DNA of 64,000 bases from G963665495 sp963665495 (GTDB lineage Bacteria > Desulfobacterota > Desulfovibrionia > Desulfovibrionales > Desulfovibrionaceae). The notes under the pieces are model-generated. The model made no database searches and had not been told where the DNA came from. It saw only the letters and a program-made list of their open reading frames with translations. Position numbers and translations under genes: made by a program. Position 1 is the first letter of the stretch; each line of letters opens with the position of its first letter. The stretch is from the NCBI GenBank assembly GCA_963665495.1, contig OY762289.1, forward strand, positions 6,014,001 to 6,078,000, read 5' to 3'. Shown piece after piece: positions 1 through 9,462 of this stretch.

Positions 1-2169
1 GACGGACTGCTCGCAAACGGTAGAGAAGCTCAGGACGCTGCCCATGACTGGCTGGTGCACAGGGAGCAACTGTCCATGTCCGGAACGGATACGGAGCATG
101 AGCCGGCGCAGCTGCAGGAATACAGAAAAAGCAGCGCTCAGGTCCTGGCCGCTCTGCACGCGTTGCGGCAACAGCCGGATTCGGGCCTGCATCAGGATAC
201 CCTGGAAGCCTATGATACGGGATTCAGACATTTTGCCTCGAGATTCGATGCGTATCGAACGGATTTTTCCAAAGGCGTAGAGATGGTGAAAGGATTGCGA
301 AATATTTCTGTGGAGATCCTTGCAACATCCCAGTCTCTCCAAAAAGCCGTTGACCGCGACTGGCGAAAGCTGCTGAAAAAATATTCGGAACTTCGCGCGG
401 CGGTTCAAGGGGCGCAAGAAAATTCCGAACAAGATCACAGCGGGGCAGCGAATGAATTGATGGCTGTCACAACAGAAATGCTCAGGTTGGCCGAACAAAA
501 AGCCGTAGCAGCCATTTTACTCAATAAGCCGCTGGCCTTTCAGGAAATGGCAAAAGATTTCATTTTGTACAAAGATGAAACGAGCGGCAGCGGCTTGATC
601 CTTGAGATGGAAGCCCTTCTGGGAATACATGAGAAAGCCACCATGGGGCAAAGTCTCAAACAGTTCTCCGTACTGTTTCCCACGGGGCGGGAGGGCAAAT
701 TGTTCGCCCAAATCAGCGCATTGACGCAGAATTATTTTGATGCATTCAAAAATTATTTCGACCTGAGCATCAAAATGAAACGTTCCATGGATGCTATGTG
801 GGATGCGCAACAAGAGCTTGCCGCGCTTGTGGCTTCCATTCGCAATGCGTCGACGCAGCAATTTCGAGAGGAACAAAAAACAGCGGCGACGCGCATGGGG
901 CTGTTATCTCTGGCGGCCGTTCTTGTTTCGCTGCTGTTCATCGTCATGAGCATAAAAACAGTTGTTTTGCCCATCAGAAGCATTATCGACCAGATTGGGG
1001 CGGCCTGTTCGGTGATTGCCTCAGGCTCGCAAGAGGCCTTGCAGCGCATACGCAGAAAAGGTTCTGACGAACTGGCTGACCTGGCGCGCAGTTTCAATGA
1101 GTTGATGGATGTGTTTGCGGAGAACAGCAGGAAAATCGTACTCGCAACCGAGCGCGCGGAGCAGGAAGCCAACGCGGCGCGGCAGGCTTTGGATTCACTG
1201 CAGGAAGCGCAGGAGAAAGCCGAGTCGGCTCGCAAGGAGGGGACTCTCGAGGCGGTTTGCGCGCTGGAGCGTATCGTTGCCAGTCTTATGCATACGTCCG
1301 ACGATCTTTCCACGCAGGTCTCGGGTGCGAGCAGCCAGGCCCTGGAATTGCAACGCCGTACGGCGGAGTCTTCCCTCTCCCTCAACGAGATGGGCGCATC
1401 CATTCAGGCTGTTGCAAGCAGCAGCTCGGTGGCGGCCTTGAATGCCGGCGAAGTGATGTCCACCGCGTACAAAGGGGCTGGAGTGGTGCAGGGCGCCATA
1501 GACGCCATCTTCCAGGTTCGGACCCAGACAGATGACTTAAAGTCCAGCCTCGGACAGTTGAGTTCGCAAGCTAACGATATCAATGCCATCATGGTCGTGA
1601 TCAACGACATTGCGGATCAAACCAATTTGCTGGCGCTCAATGCCGCCATTGAAGCGGCCCGTGCGGGTGATGCGGGCAGAGGGTTCGCGGTGGTTGCCGA
1701 CGAGGTGCGCAAACTTGCGGAAAAAACCATGCAGGCCACCAAGGATGTGGAACAGGCGATCTGCGCCATTCAGAGCAGTGCGGATACCAACGTGCAGGGC
1801 ATGATTCGGGCGGAAGAAGCTGTTAGCGGAAGCACGGAGCTGGCGCAGGAGGCGGAGGCATCGCTGAAGGATATTGTGACTCTGGTGGAGGAATCCGCGG
1901 CCCAGGTTCGGAATATTGCGGCTGCGGCCGAACAGCAGTCCGTGTCGTCGGAGCAGATAACCGAGGCCACCAGCCTTGTCAGTTCCATTGCCCAGGATAT
2001 GGCGGACTTGATGCAGAAGTCGGACAGCGCCACTGCGGGCCTTTTGCAACTTGCAGGAGAACTGCGGTCTTTGATCGACGGCTTAAAGTCGGAATGCGCG
2101 GAGCCTGAAGCCAAAGACGAACGCGCTGCCGGCCGGGCGGGAAGACCGGGTTTTGACGGTGCTGCTTAA
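1..2169 (+). CDS. Methyl-accepting chemotaxis protein, 5' end outside the window
   Basis: The frame is open from base 1, so the true start and probably the first membrane segment lie upstream; GTG at 55 is only the first in-frame start candidate inside the window. Counting from that GTG, residues 1-275 look like a mostly helical sensing region, 281-302 form a membrane helix, and a HAMP-like segment follows. The cytoplasmic signalling helices carry the highly conserved hairpin tip around residues 518-540 (DQTNLLALNAAIEAARAG), which is diagnostic of chemoreceptors that bind CheA/CheW. There is no obvious CheR-binding pentapeptide at the C terminus, which ends in a charged Ala/Gly-rich tail. The ligand cannot be told from the sequence. 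Family assignment is certain; start is unknown. Confidence 0.95.
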   Translation, partial: DGLLANGREAQDAAHDWLVHREQLSMSGTDTEHEPAQLQEYRKSSAQVLAALHALRQQPDSGLHQDTLEAYDTGFRHFASRFDAYRTDFSKGVEMVKGLRNISVEILATSQSLQKAVDRDWRKLLKKYSELRAAVQGAQENSEQDHSGAANELMAVTTEMLRLAEQKAVAAILLNKPLAFQEMAKDFILYKDETSGSGLILEMEALLGIHEKATMGQSLKQFSVLFPTGREGKLFAQISALTQNYFDAFKNYFDLSIKMKRSMDAMWDAQQELAALVASIRNASTQQFREEQKTAATRMGLLSLAAVLVSLLFIVMSIKTVVLPIRSIIDQIGAACSVIASGSQEALQRIRRKGSDELADLARSFNELMDVFAENSRKIVLATERAEQEANAARQALDSLQEAQEKAESARKEGTLEAVCALERIVASLMHTSDDLSTQVSGASSQALELQRRTAESSLSLNEMGASIQAVASSSSVAALNAGEVMSTAYKGAGVVQGAIDAIFQVRTQTDDLKSSLGQLSSQANDINAIMVVINDIADQTNLLALNAAIEAARAGDAGRGFAVVADEVRKLAEKTMQATKDVEQAICAIQSSADTNVQGMIRAEEAVSGSTELAQEAEASLKDIVTLVEESAAQVRNIAAAAEQQSVSSEQITEATSLVSSIAQDMADLMQKSDSATAGLLQLAGELRSLIDGLKSECAEPEAKDERAAGRAGRPGFDGAA

Positions 2170-2286
2170 ACATTGGCGAACCGGTTAACCCGCCGGAATA
2201 AAACGTTCCCCAGAGCATGTTGACTCCGGATTAGTGGAGATGCGGTAGGACGGGGCCAGGAGGCCCCTCCTGCCCGGTCGAAGCTG

Positions 2287-2604
2287 TCAGTCTTCGGAGT
2301 CTTCTCTGGCGTTGCGCAGGGCAGAACAGAGCTGGTCCGCGCAGGAGGTGTCTTTGTTGCCGCAGGTGATGCCGCTGAGTTTATCCAGGATGTCATCCAC
2401 GTTCATTCCGGTGACCAGAGTGGACACGGCTTTGAGGTTGCCCTCGCATCCGCCGGTAAAGTGGACGTAGACCAGTCGGTCGTTTTCGATCGCAAAGTGG
2501 ATCATCTTGGAGCATACTTTTTCAGGAATAAAGAGTTTCACGTTGCCGGGAACCTCGAGCCGGGGAGATGCGCAGGATTTTGAAGTGAGATCAGTATGTT
2601 TCAT
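2287..2604 (-). CDS. TSCPD domain protein (TIGR03905-like)
   Basis: This 105-aa protein carries the small TSCPD domain: residues 30-70 contain CSKMIHFAIEN and GGCEGNLKAVSTLV, and near residue 87 the DTSCADQL segment replaces the usual TSCPDQL. The domain also occurs at the C terminus of some ribonucleotide reductases; stand-alone copies are conserved in anaerobes, but their role is not established. The spaced cysteines suggest metal binding (inference). It lies 26 bases downstream of the YitT-like gene on the same strand, so the two probably share a transcript. The ribosome-binding site in front of the ATG is weak, which also fits translation from an upstream promoter. Confidence 0.8.
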   Translation of the reverse strand: MKHTDLTSKSCASPRLEVPGNVKLFIPEKVCSKMIHFAIENDRLVYVHFTGGCEGNLKAVSTLVTGMNVDDILDKLSGITCGNKDTSCADQLCSALRNAREDSED

Positions 2605-2630
2605 ATTTCGCTTTTTCGTCGGTAGAATGG

Positions 2631-3494
2631 TTAATATTTTTTGTGGTGCCCCAGGGCGCCGCCGATGACGCTGAAGGTGTTCTCGACCACGATAAACGCC
2701 TCCGGATCAATGGAGAAAACGCCTTGCTCCATCATACGCAGGCGCAGCGGGTCCGTTACCGAAAGAATCATATCCACATTCCTGCCGGAATAGCCGCCTT
2801 TGCCGGGGATGATAGTAGCGTGCTGCTTGCGTACGCGGGTAATGTAATGCACGACCTCGTCCCCTTTTCGGGTAAGGATGCGGACGGCCTTACGCTGGTT
2901 GAACAGGGAAAGGACGTACTCCGTTACCACGGAGCTGATGAAGAGCATCACAAGCGATGCGACTATGGTGTCCGGGCTGAAGCGGTTGAGGGCGCTGATC
3001 ATGACCAGGGCGTTGACCATGAAATAAAACACGCCGATCCGCAGAGCGTACTTCCTGTTCAGAATCACGGCCAGCACGTCCAGGCCGCCTCCACCGCCGT
3101 AGGTACGCAGGATCAACCCGCAACCGGCGCCCATGAACGCTCCGGCGGCGATGGCCGAATACATATCCGCCCGGATGCCTAAGTCGCACTGCACGTACGC
3201 CGTCATCAAGGCGATGGCCAGCATACTGTAAAGGTTCAGAAAAAAGAACCGCCGGCTGACGCCCTTCCAGGCCAGGACGAATAGCGGCAGATTGAGGAGC
3301 ACGTACCAGAGAGACAATGGGAGCTTCGGTAGGATGCTATTACCCACTACGGCAAGGCCGTAGAGCCCCCCTGGGACAAAATCATGATGCGCGGCGATGC
3401 CGTTGTAACCGATGATATACACCGCCGACCCCAGCGTTAGCAGGAAGACGTTCCAGGCCAGTGTATCCGTTAGCGATCGCAGTTGCAGGTTCAT
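2631..3494 (-). CDS. YitT family membrane protein (DUF161 plus DUF2179)
   Basis: The protein has five or six hydrophobic segments in its first 200 residues, including a glycine-rich turn (RTYGGGGGLD). A soluble C-terminal DUF2179 domain follows, with the conserved KGGYSGRNVDM segment. This is the architecture of YitT-type inner-membrane proteins, whose transported substrate is unknown. The ATG at 3494 is preferred to a TTG 21 bases upstream because GGAAGGA sits at a suitable distance before it, giving 287 aa. It is the first gene of an apparent two-gene unit with the TSCPD protein. The last residues are His/Lys-rich (HHKK). Confidence 0.88.
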   Translation of the reverse strand: MNLQLRSLTDTLAWNVFLLTLGSAVYIIGYNGIAAHHDFVPGGLYGLAVVGNSILPKLPLSLWYVLLNLPLFVLAWKGVSRRFFFLNLYSMLAIALMTAYVQCDLGIRADMYSAIAAGAFMGAGCGLILRTYGGGGGLDVLAVILNRKYALRIGVFYFMVNALVMISALNRFSPDTIVASLVMLFISSVVTEYVLSLFNQRKAVRILTRKGDEVVHYITRVRKQHATIIPGKGGYSGRNVDMILSVTDPLRLRMMEQGVFSIDPEAFIVVENTFSVIGGALGHHKKY

Positions 3495-3720
3495 ATTCCA
3501 TTCCTTCCTTATCAATACGAATTTCGAGCCCCACCATAAAGAGCAACGAGTATGCCCGCAAGGAATAAGGTTCCGCTAAGGATCTGAGATTTTCGATCGA
3601 CCCGCCGGTGACGACTCCGGCCTTCAGCTCGCTTGACCGCCGGACGTACTGCCCGTTCCATTTAAAATGTCATGGCTACATTTCAAACTATTTGAAAAAA
3701 AACTCGGAATTATGGCTTGA

Positions 3721-3993
3721 GATCGAAGAGTCTCCTGCAAAGAAAATAGAGCTCCCCCGCGTCTCCAACAAGCGCCAGGGACATTTAAAGCAGTAGGAGG
3801 CAAAAACAGGGTCAGCGACCTGGAAACCCAACAGGAACGCTTGCAAGCCAGCATAAAAATTCTCCAGGAACAAACCTTGGGTCTCGAATTGTTGGAACGG
3901 GACTCGGGCCGGTTCATCCTGCTGCCCAAGGGCATGACCGTCAAAACCGACTGGACCTTCAAAAAACGGAAAGCCCTCAAGCTGGAGGAGTAA
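3721..3993 (+). pseudogene. Remnant of a coiled-coil protein, start missing
   Basis: From about 3811 this frame encodes a plausible protein end: a heptad-like helix (LETQQERLQASIKILQEQ) followed by a basic segment (GMTVKTDWTFKKRKALKLEE) and a stop three bases before the next gene. No ATG or GTG with a ribosome-binding site exists between the preceding stop (3718-3720) and this segment, so the 5' part appears to have been deleted or replaced. The family is not recognised. The spacing and shared coiled-coil character suggest that it once formed an operon with the gene at 3997. Confidence 0.4.
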
Positions 3994-3996
3994 GCC

Positions 3997-4212
3997 ATGA
4001 GCAAAAACGAACTCGAACGCCACGTATTGCACGGCCTGGAAAAATTGGATCAGGAAATACGCGCCAGACATACCCAGCAGGACCAGGCAATCCAGAACTT
4101 AGCCAGCAAAGTTAACGACCACACCACCGAGATACAGCAGCTCAGCGAATTCTACAAAAGCTTGGAGCCGCTATTGCAGCGTTTGAACGCTATTTTGGAG
4201 AAAGTGAAATAG
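3997..4212 (+). CDS. Small coiled-coil protein, function unknown
   Basis: A 71-aa protein that is almost entirely helical: hydrophobic residues recur every three or four positions from residue 5 to 68, as expected for a coiled coil. There is no membrane segment or cysteine. It starts three bases after the stop of the coiled-coil remnant, with the GGAGGAG just inside that frame serving as ribosome-binding site. It lies in a stretch full of decayed sequence next to an IS200-type remnant, so it may be a leftover of a larger mobile or phage operon. No function can be assigned. Confidence 0.5.
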   Translation: MSKNELERHVLHGLEKLDQEIRARHTQQDQAIQNLASKVNDHTTEIQQLSEFYKSLEPLLQRLNAILEKVK

Positions 4213-4380
4213 ATTTTCGGCGGATACGGATGGGGAGAAGCGGGAGCAGGGATGATGGGGTTGAACTATAAATAATACAATATCACGGAGATAATTAAAT
4301 GACACATTAGTCTAATGAGATAAAAGACTGGCCAATAAAGATGAGGCTGAGTAGGATGATATGATTATATAGCAATCCAG

Positions 4381-4639
4381 TTGAAACATTCTGTGAGACA
4401 ACTTGTTGGTTTTATGAAAAGAAAAAGTACGATCCACATAGACAGAGAAGTTCAAGGTATAGCGAGAGATTATGCTGGTCAAAGTTTTTAAGCAAAAGGG
4501 TATTATGTATCAACCATTGGCAGAGATGAAAAGGTTATCCGCGAATATATTCGTAAACAGGAAGTAGACAGATAAGCAAATTGAACAGTTAAAATTTCGC
4601 CTTTATGCAGTGCTTAAAGCCGCCTTAAGCGGCTTATAA
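4381..4639 (+). pseudogene. Decayed IS200/IS605-family transposase (TnpA), 3' part
   Basis: Translation of the + strand gives recognisable TnpA C-terminal sequence: LVGFMKRKSTIHI, then AKGYYVSTIGRDEKVIREYI, then DKQIEQLKFR. In intact IS200-type TnpA the first blocks are joined by a Trp codon; here that position (4486-4488) is TAA, and a frameshift near 4565 separates the last block. The N-terminal half with the HUH motif is absent. The gene is dead. Confidence 0.75.
4617..4635 (+). repeat. Hairpin resembling an IS200/IS605 right end
   Basis: AAGCCGC and GCGGCTT are perfect inverted repeats around a CTTAA loop, at the 3' end of the transposase remnant. Subterminal hairpins of this kind are what TnpA recognises. 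It may also serve as a terminator for the radical SAM gene ending at 4642, although no T-run follows. Confidence 0.55.
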
Positions 4640-4641
4640 AC

Positions 4642-6192
4642 TCAAGTTTCTGGCTTTGCCGGGGGTGTATGACTTTGATTGCACAAGCTGGGGGCTGATT
4701 TTGAGTTTGCTTTCCCAGCGGCCAACAACCGGTTTCGCATTTTATTGAAGTGCTCCCCGCAAATACTCAGCTCGATGGCTACTGGCAGGCTGCGAAAATC
4801 GGTCAGCGCCGTCTTGAACAGGAGTTTCCAATAAAGTACATTCGATCGAGAGAAGAGCCCAATACGTAACATGCTTTGGATCAGGGCCAAGATGTCGTTC
4901 CGTGTGATGTGCGAGCGTGCCGTTGGTGTATAATCTTGTAAAAACAGTCGGATGCGTTTGTAGTACATACGCCGGGAGTACAATTCGCCGATGATGCGGC
5001 GGTAGCCTGCAACCAATGTGGCCGTATCCATTTTGGGAATGAAGTTCAGGGTACCATCGGTGTTTTCACCAGTGGTTTCCTGCAGCAGGCGGTTTTCACT
5101 TTGCAAGCGTCGCCACAGCCGGGTACGCGGCAAAGCATTCAGCAGACCCACCATGGCCGTCACGATGCCGACCTGCTGGATAAAACGAATTTGTTGTTCG
5201 AAGATGTTTTCCGTATCGCTGTCGAATCCGACAATGAACCCGCCCATGACTTGCAGGCCGTGCTGGTGCAGTTTTTTCACTGCTTCAGGGATATCTGTTT
5301 TTAAATTCTGTTTCTTCCCGCATTCATCGAGGCTCGCCGTGGAGGGCGATTCGATGCCAATGAACACCTTATGAAAATTGGCCCTGCTCATCATGCGTAT
5401 GAGATCGTCATCGCGGGCCAGGTTGATACTCGCCTCGGTCATAAATTTGAAGGGATAGTTATGCGCTTTCTGCCAGTCGATGAGCCGGGGCAGGAATTGT
5501 TTCACCGATGCGATATTGCCAATAAAGTTGTCGTCCACGATAAAGACCGTACCACGCCAACCGGCGTCGTGAAGGCTTTCGATTTCACGCAGCATCTGAT
5601 CTGGCGATTTTACTCTTGGACGGTGTCCGTTCATCACCACGATGTCGCAGAATTCACAATCAAACGGGCAACCGCGCGAATACTGTACGGACATAGTCAC
5701 ATAGTCCCGGAAGTTGATTAGCTCCCATTGCGGGACAGGCGTACGCGCTATATCCGGCCTCTCGGTGGAGGTATAAACGGGCTTGGGGGTTCCTCGTTGC
5801 AAGTCTTCAAGAAAGAGCGGCAATGTAATTTCAGCCTCGTTGAGAACGTAATGGTCCACACCCTGAAAACGCTCGGGCTGGGCGGTAATCGCTGGTCCGC
5901 CTGCAACGATGATTTTTCCCTTGGCTTTGGCTCGGGCAATGACGTCTTTGGCTCCGGCTTCCTGTACGAGCATGGCACTTACCAGAACCATGTCGGCCCA
6001 GGCCAAGATTTCGTCACTAAGGGGGGTGACGTTGGCGTCTATAAGGCGTTTCTCCCACTGCGCTGGCAGCATGGCGGCAACCGTCAGCAGGCCCAGTGGC
6101 GGAAAAGCCGCTTTTCGAGAGATAAACGGCAGCGCATGCTTAAAGCTCCAGAAAGTATCAGGATAAATGGGGTAGACCAGAAGAATTTTCAT
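4642..6192 (-). CDS. B12-binding radical SAM protein (DUF4070 type)
   Basis: 516 aa. The N-terminal 150 residues form a cobalamin-binding-like Rossmann domain. Around residue 175 the radical SAM motif C-x3-C-x2-C appears as CPFDCEFC and binds the 4Fe-4S cluster that cleaves S-adenosylmethionine. The C-terminal third fits DUF4070. The family includes methylases acting on unreactive carbons and many uncharacterised enzymes, so the substrate is unknown. ATG at 6192 is chosen because AGGAGG lies nine bases upstream; a longer frame to 6222 lacks such a site. It is a stand-alone gene flanked by decayed DNA (IS200 remnant downstream, AT-rich DNA upstream). Confidence 0.88.
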   Translation of the reverse strand: MKILLVYPIYPDTFWSFKHALPFISRKAAFPPLGLLTVAAMLPAQWEKRLIDANVTPLSDEILAWADMVLVSAMLVQEAGAKDVIARAKAKGKIIVAGGPAITAQPERFQGVDHYVLNEAEITLPLFLEDLQRGTPKPVYTSTERPDIARTPVPQWELINFRDYVTMSVQYSRGCPFDCEFCDIVVMNGHRPRVKSPDQMLREIESLHDAGWRGTVFIVDDNFIGNIASVKQFLPRLIDWQKAHNYPFKFMTEASINLARDDDLIRMMSRANFHKVFIGIESPSTASLDECGKKQNLKTDIPEAVKKLHQHGLQVMGGFIVGFDSDTENIFEQQIRFIQQVGIVTAMVGLLNALPRTRLWRRLQSENRLLQETTGENTDGTLNFIPKMDTATLVAGYRRIIGELYSRRMYYKRIRLFLQDYTPTARSHITRNDILALIQSMLRIGLFSRSNVLYWKLLFKTALTDFRSLPVAIELSICGEHFNKMRNRLLAAGKANSKSAPSLCNQSHTPPAKPET

Positions 6193-6239
6193 ACTGTAAT
6201 GCCTCCTGTTGGCGAGCCTCAATTTTGAATTCGAGGCTA

Positions 6240-6722
6240 TTTCTTGTATAACTCAATAAAAAGAAATAGTCCTTAATATTTTTCAATTTTTATAAATTGC
6301 CACGGATTGATTTATAACATTTACAAATTACAGCATTAGATAGCTTGTGCGTCATAAAGCTTGCTTCGTTTTATGATATAAAAGGATAATTGTTTATTGA
6401 GAAATAGTGTTTGCAGACGATTGAAATCTGGTTAAGAAAATAAATACATGCGGGCATACACTAAGGGGCAGAAAAGCTGGGTTGGCAATAACCATGTGAC
6501 AAGGTTGGCATAGCCGAGCAATCCATAAGGAGATTGCTGAATCGCCCCATAATGATATTCACGAGGACTGAAATTAGATTATGACAACTCACAATTCTGT
6601 GTTATCTATTAAACACGCTTAAAAGGTAAAACGTAGTTAATTGAAAAAATCTTTGGCCTCAGTAACGGGCTCGTTGATGTTATTGGGAAGTCTTTTACAA
6701 ATACTTTACAGGAGAGTAATTA
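6240..6722. other. AT-rich intergenic stretch without recognisable gene
   Basis: About 480 bases between two divergent genes, the radical SAM gene and the AAA+ ATPase. I see no open frame of convincing quality, no tRNA and no clear terminator. It must hold the promoters of both neighbours, but no strong -35/-10 pair could be fixed by eye. The composition matches the AT-rich ATPase/kinase block to the right. Confidence 0.4.
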
Positions 6723-7799
6723 TTGGAAAAAATAGCGGAATTACCCACCCCGGAAGCGTGCGCCAGTATCATTTTTGAGGCCAGCGGCGTCAAATTCGAT
6801 CAGGACACAGCGGCGGATCTTTGGCAGAAAATAATGCGGCACAAGTGGATGCTGTCCGAGAGGTTGAATCGTGATGTCGGGTTCAGGATAGCTTGCAACG
6901 ATTTCATTGAAAATATTGGAACGGACGAAGAACTTGTCACGCACCACCAGGAAGAACTTTTATTGCAGATGGGAGCGCGGACGATCAGCAGAGACATTTG
7001 GGATACCATTGCCGATACCCAACCTCCCAAACAGCTAATTGAAAAGAGGGTCATCTTACCCCTGGTAGAGGACAAACTCTCTAGTAAGCACGGAGTCATA
7101 CCGCCTAAAACTATCATTTTTTTCGGACCGCCTGGTACGGGTAAAACACATTTTGTCAAGGCAATGGCTGGAAAGCTGGCATGGTGGTTCATTGAGATAG
7201 TGCCGAGTGTGCTCATGGCCGACGGTGTAGACAAAATTGGAGCACATCTACGTGGAATCATGGAGAAAGCACGGAATCTAGACGAAGTGGTTCTTTTTAT
7301 CGATGAATTTGAAGAACTTGCAGGAAACCGGGATACGGCGAACAGAGTTGACAGATCCATCACTAACGAGTTCCTTAAGCAAGTCCCCCTCATTAAGAGT
7401 AATACCAACAAGATATTGCTCGTTTGCGCGACAAATTACATCCGCCAGTTAGACGCCGCTCTGCTTCGTCCTGGACGTTTTGATTGCGTAATCCCAGTTG
7501 GGACCTTGGATGATGACGAAAGAAAGACTATACTGGAATATTATTTGACGAAGTTGAATACAGGGACTGTAGATGTGGGACACCTTGTTTCTTTAACTTC
7601 AAAATTCACTCCTGCTGATATTGAATATCTTTTTCAAGTAGTTGCTCAGCATGCCTTTGAAACAGAATACGAAAGCAAAGTCGACTACCCAGTGACCACA
7701 GAGGTGTTAGTGACAGCCATAGCAGGCTACAGGCCTTCCTTGACGGAGTCTTTAATTCAGGATTTCAAGGAAGATATTAGCAAATACGCACGCACTTGA
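6723..7799 (+). CDS. AAA+ ATPase of the classic (CDC48/FtsH-like) type
   Basis: 358 aa starting at TTG with AGGAGAG seven bases upstream. Residues 1-100 are a helical N-terminal region of unknown fold. Walker A is FGPPGTGKTH (about 133-142), Walker B is LFIDEFEE (about 189-196), sensor 1 is the CATN segment (about 238), and the arginine-finger region is LLRPGRFD (about 248-255), followed by a helical lid domain. All catalytic residues appear intact, so it should form an ATP-driven hexamer remodelling a protein partner. No protease domain is fused. It is followed after 239 bases by a histidine kinase on the same strand; both are AT-rich compared with the surrounding chromosome, which suggests joint transfer. 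Confidence 0.88.
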   Translation: MEKIAELPTPEACASIIFEASGVKFDQDTAADLWQKIMRHKWMLSERLNRDVGFRIACNDFIENIGTDEELVTHHQEELLLQMGARTISRDIWDTIADTQPPKQLIEKRVILPLVEDKLSSKHGVIPPKTIIFFGPPGTGKTHFVKAMAGKLAWWFIEIVPSVLMADGVDKIGAHLRGIMEKARNLDEVVLFIDEFEELAGNRDTANRVDRSITNEFLKQVPLIKSNTNKILLVCATNYIRQLDAALLRPGRFDCVIPVGTLDDDERKTILEYYLTKLNTGTVDVGHLVSLTSKFTPADIEYLFQVVAQHAFETEYESKVDYPVTTEVLVTAIAGYRPSLTESLIQDFKEDISKYART

Positions 7800-8038
7800 T
7801 AGCCAAAACAATTTAATACGGGGGCAATTTCCGTTACGATTTGTTACAAAACGAAAAAATAGTAGGTCATTTTTATGTATAATTTTATATATAATTATAA
7901 ATATTAGTTGATTGTGTATTCTGTAAATAATATCAAAAATTTTTTCATTCCGTAACTCTTCAAATGGATGGGAAAATCTTACAACGAGAAGAAGTAACAA
8001 GGATTAGCCGGAATATTTTTCCGTCTTGGAGGGAAAAC

Positions 8039-9232
8039 ATGAGAAGGATCCCCGCGAAATTTATGCATAAGGGGTACGTTGCAGTTATCATAGTACTTAT
8101 ACTACTTTATTCATTTTTTCTCAGCCAAAATACTGGCGATGTAATGGTGTCATTATTAATCTGGTCCTTTGTTATTTCGCGGACGTTATTGTTTTTGGTG
8201 ATTTTTTGTGTTGGCATCATTATTTGTTTGGCAACGGTAATCGAATATGTAAAAATATCATCTGAACCTATAAATAAAGATCGTTTTATATACCCATATG
8301 TTCAAATGCTTATAAAACAAAAAGCTCAACTTAAAAATTTGAAAACAAAATTAAAAAGGGCAAATTCAAATTTGGAAACAATGGACGCCGCCAGCCTTGA
8401 TGCAACAGAACTTTTAAGTACTTCACATCTTAATCAACTGAACCTGGAATGGCAATTAGGCACTGCTAAAGCAGATTTGGGAAAATCTGTCTCAGCAATT
8501 GCCCTCCTCAACAAAGAATTGTCTGATCTAAAAGAAGAGATAAACGTCAAAGAATTAGTTGATCGGCTGATTCAGCATGACCTTAGAGGCTCTTTGACCG
8601 CTTCGGTATCTTTGCCGAAACTCCTTCTTGATGATTCTACGTTAACTGAAAGTCAAAAGGAAATCGTAGAGGTCATGCTGGAGAGCGGGGAAAAGACGCT
8701 CGAAATCTTAAACTCAAGTTTGATTCTGTATAGATTAGAAGAAGGGACATATCAGACTGAGTTTACCAATGTTAATCTTTACAAGATTTTAGTAACTGTG
8801 GCTGAACGAATGCGTAGGACTCTATTGTATTTAAAACAAGATGTCGAAATAAAATGTCTTGATACTAACTGCATAACGGAAAAAAATTTTTCCGTTTATG
8901 GTGAGGAATTCCTGTTATTCAGTATTTTTATGAATTTAATATCCAATGCTTCTGAGGCTTCACCGCAGGGAAGTACAATTTCTATAACCCTTAGTCAAAA
9001 TAAGTACAGTAGTATTGCCATTCGCAATTATGGGGAAGTTCCTGCAAGTATACGAAAAATTTTTTTCAATAAAATGGTAACTTCTGGTAAAAAGTTTGGA
9101 ACAGGTTTAGGTACGTACTCCGCAATGTTAATGACCAAAGCGCAAGGAGGAAATATAAACTTGGACTGTTCTGAGCCGGGAATTACTACCATACATGTGA
9201 GTTTACGCAAGCCTCAAGCTTCAGTGAAATGA
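8039..9232 (+). CDS. Membrane histidine kinase with coiled-coil linker
   Basis: 397 aa. The ATG at 8039 has GGAGGG six bases upstream; an in-frame ATG at 7964 has no comparable site. Two membrane helices (about 11-29 and 45-72) enclose only a short external loop, so it probably senses within the membrane or cytoplasm. A coiled coil runs from about 95 to 170. The H box is QHDLRG (His about 180), the N box NLISNASEA (about 300) and the glycine-rich lid GTGLGTYSA (about 355). The usual DNGPG box is NYGEVP, a variant I associate with a known HATPase subfamily. No receiver gene is adjacent; the neighbouring AAA+ ATPase is the only candidate partner (inference). Confidence 0.85.
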   Translation: MRRIPAKFMHKGYVAVIIVLILLYSFFLSQNTGDVMVSLLIWSFVISRTLLFLVIFCVGIIICLATVIEYVKISSEPINKDRFIYPYVQMLIKQKAQLKNLKTKLKRANSNLETMDAASLDATELLSTSHLNQLNLEWQLGTAKADLGKSVSAIALLNKELSDLKEEINVKELVDRLIQHDLRGSLTASVSLPKLLLDDSTLTESQKEIVEVMLESGEKTLEILNSSLILYRLEEGTYQTEFTNVNLYKILVTVAERMRRTLLYLKQDVEIKCLDTNCITEKNFSVYGEEFLLFSIFMNLISNASEASPQGSTISITLSQNKYSSIAIRNYGEVPASIRKIFFNKMVTSGKKFGTGLGTYSAMLMTKAQGGNINLDCSEPGITTIHVSLRKPQASVK

Positions 9233-9462
9233 AAAATTGCAGATAGATATGCGGAAATAGAACCGCACATGGTCTATACAAGCAAGCGCTAGTATTTTGA
9301 AATAAAATCCTTATTTGAGAGATATCTCAGAATTTCAACTATTACAGTATAGCAACTTAAGCAGTAAATGATGCGCTCCGGAGGGGGTGCCCCTATCTTT
9401 GATGTAGCCTCAGATTACCGCACTTCAGGTCAACATAGTATTTGGTGTAGATCCACCCAAAT

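Noticed and set aside
3624..4071. Minus-strand frames over the coiled-coil genes
   Set aside because: They are antisense to the more protein-like + strand frames and lack start sites.
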